A stretch of 6,570 nucleotides of DNA from positions 1 through 6,570 of the forward strand of contig JAJXWE010000095.1 of the NCBI GenBank assembly GCA_021781775.1, written 5' to 3'. This document shows, piece after piece, positions 6,295-6,570 of this stretch. A program made the position numbers and the translations under genes. The first letter of the stretch is position 1. Every line of letters begins with the position of its first letter. The notes under the pieces are model-generated. The model did no database searches and was not told the origin of the DNA. It saw only the letters and a list, made by a program, of their open reading frames with translations. Source of the DNA: Pseudomonadota bacterium (GTDB lineage Bacteria; Pseudomonadota; Gammaproteobacteria; Steroidobacterales; Steroidobacteraceae).

Positions 6295-6549
6295 TCAGGC
6301 CGTCGCCTGCTTCCGGTACGAGGCCACCAGCGTGCGGACGCGGTCGGAGGGCTGCGCCCCCTGACCCACCCAATAATCGATGCGCGGCAGGTCGAGCTTC
6401 AGCTTGACGTCGCCGCGGCCGGCGATCGGGTTGAAAAACCCGACGTTCTCGAGGCTGGAGCCGCCCTGGCGCTTGCGGCTGTCCGTCACTACGACGTGAT
6501 AAAAGGGCTGATTACGCGCCCCGCGCCGGGTCAGGCGAATGGTTACCAT
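6295..6549 (-). CDS. rpsP: 30S ribosomal protein S16
   Basis: S16 binds 16S rRNA in the 5' domain and stabilises early 30S assembly. The 84 residues match the family: MVTIRLTRRGARNQPFYHVV, then DSRKRQGG, LENVGFFNP and IDYWVGQGAQPSDRV. The ATG at 6549 is the standard family start; upstream bases contain only a weak GAGAG. It is the first gene of the rpsP-rimM-trmD-rplS unit. Only 21 bases are visible before it, so the operon promoter lies outside the window. Confidence 0.98.
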   Translation of the reverse strand: MVTIRLTRRGARNQPFYHVVVTDSRKRQGGSSLENVGFFNPIAGRGDVKLKLDLPRIDYWVGQGAQPSDRVRTLVASYRKQATA

Positions 6550-6570
6550 GATCTTGTCGCTCTCAGATGT

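Overview
The window looks like a high-GC gammaproteobacterial chromosome. The right half is a conserved housekeeping block and the left half is a less ordered, accessory-looking block. The taxonomic call rests on the intact order rpsP-rimM-trmD-rplS, the long two-domain SppA and the general look of the ribosomal proteins. I cannot place it below class level from sequence alone.

Right block (2734-6549, all on the minus strand, so it reads right to left): rpsP (ribosomal protein S16), rimM (30S maturation factor), trmD (tRNA m1G37 methyltransferase), rplS (ribosomal protein L19) and sppA (membrane-anchored signal peptide peptidase). Gaps between genes are 25, 14, 7 and 11 bases, so the five genes probably form one transcription unit. 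Its promoter would lie beyond the right edge. Four of the genes serve translation and ribosome assembly. sppA is an added passenger that cleans up signal peptides in the inner membrane. A GC-rich hairpin at 2637-2663 lies about 70 bases past the sppA stop and is the best candidate for the end of the unit.

Middle (2016-2411, minus strand): a small unrecognised exported protein with a clear signal peptide and two cysteines in the mature part. The 322 bases between it and sppA hold no credible gene.

Left block (2-1820, plus strand): the C-terminal part of a PemK/MazF-like protein cut by the window edge, a 78-residue conserved-looking small protein that may have a winged-helix fold, and a D-2-hydroxyacid dehydrogenase family gene. 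The dehydrogenase keeps its Rossmann motif and catalytic Arg/Glu/His, but it has a frameshift in a run of five G near its 3' end. The family's normal C-terminal segment continues in another frame to 1820. This block converges on the minus-strand genes, and the 195 bases between them mark the border between the two blocks.

I see no rRNA, tRNA, CRISPR array, insertion sequence or attachment site. No clearly new multi-gene system is visible. The points most worth a second look are the frameshifted dehydrogenase with its two small neighbours, the diverged RimM C-terminus and the structured rpsP-rimM gap.
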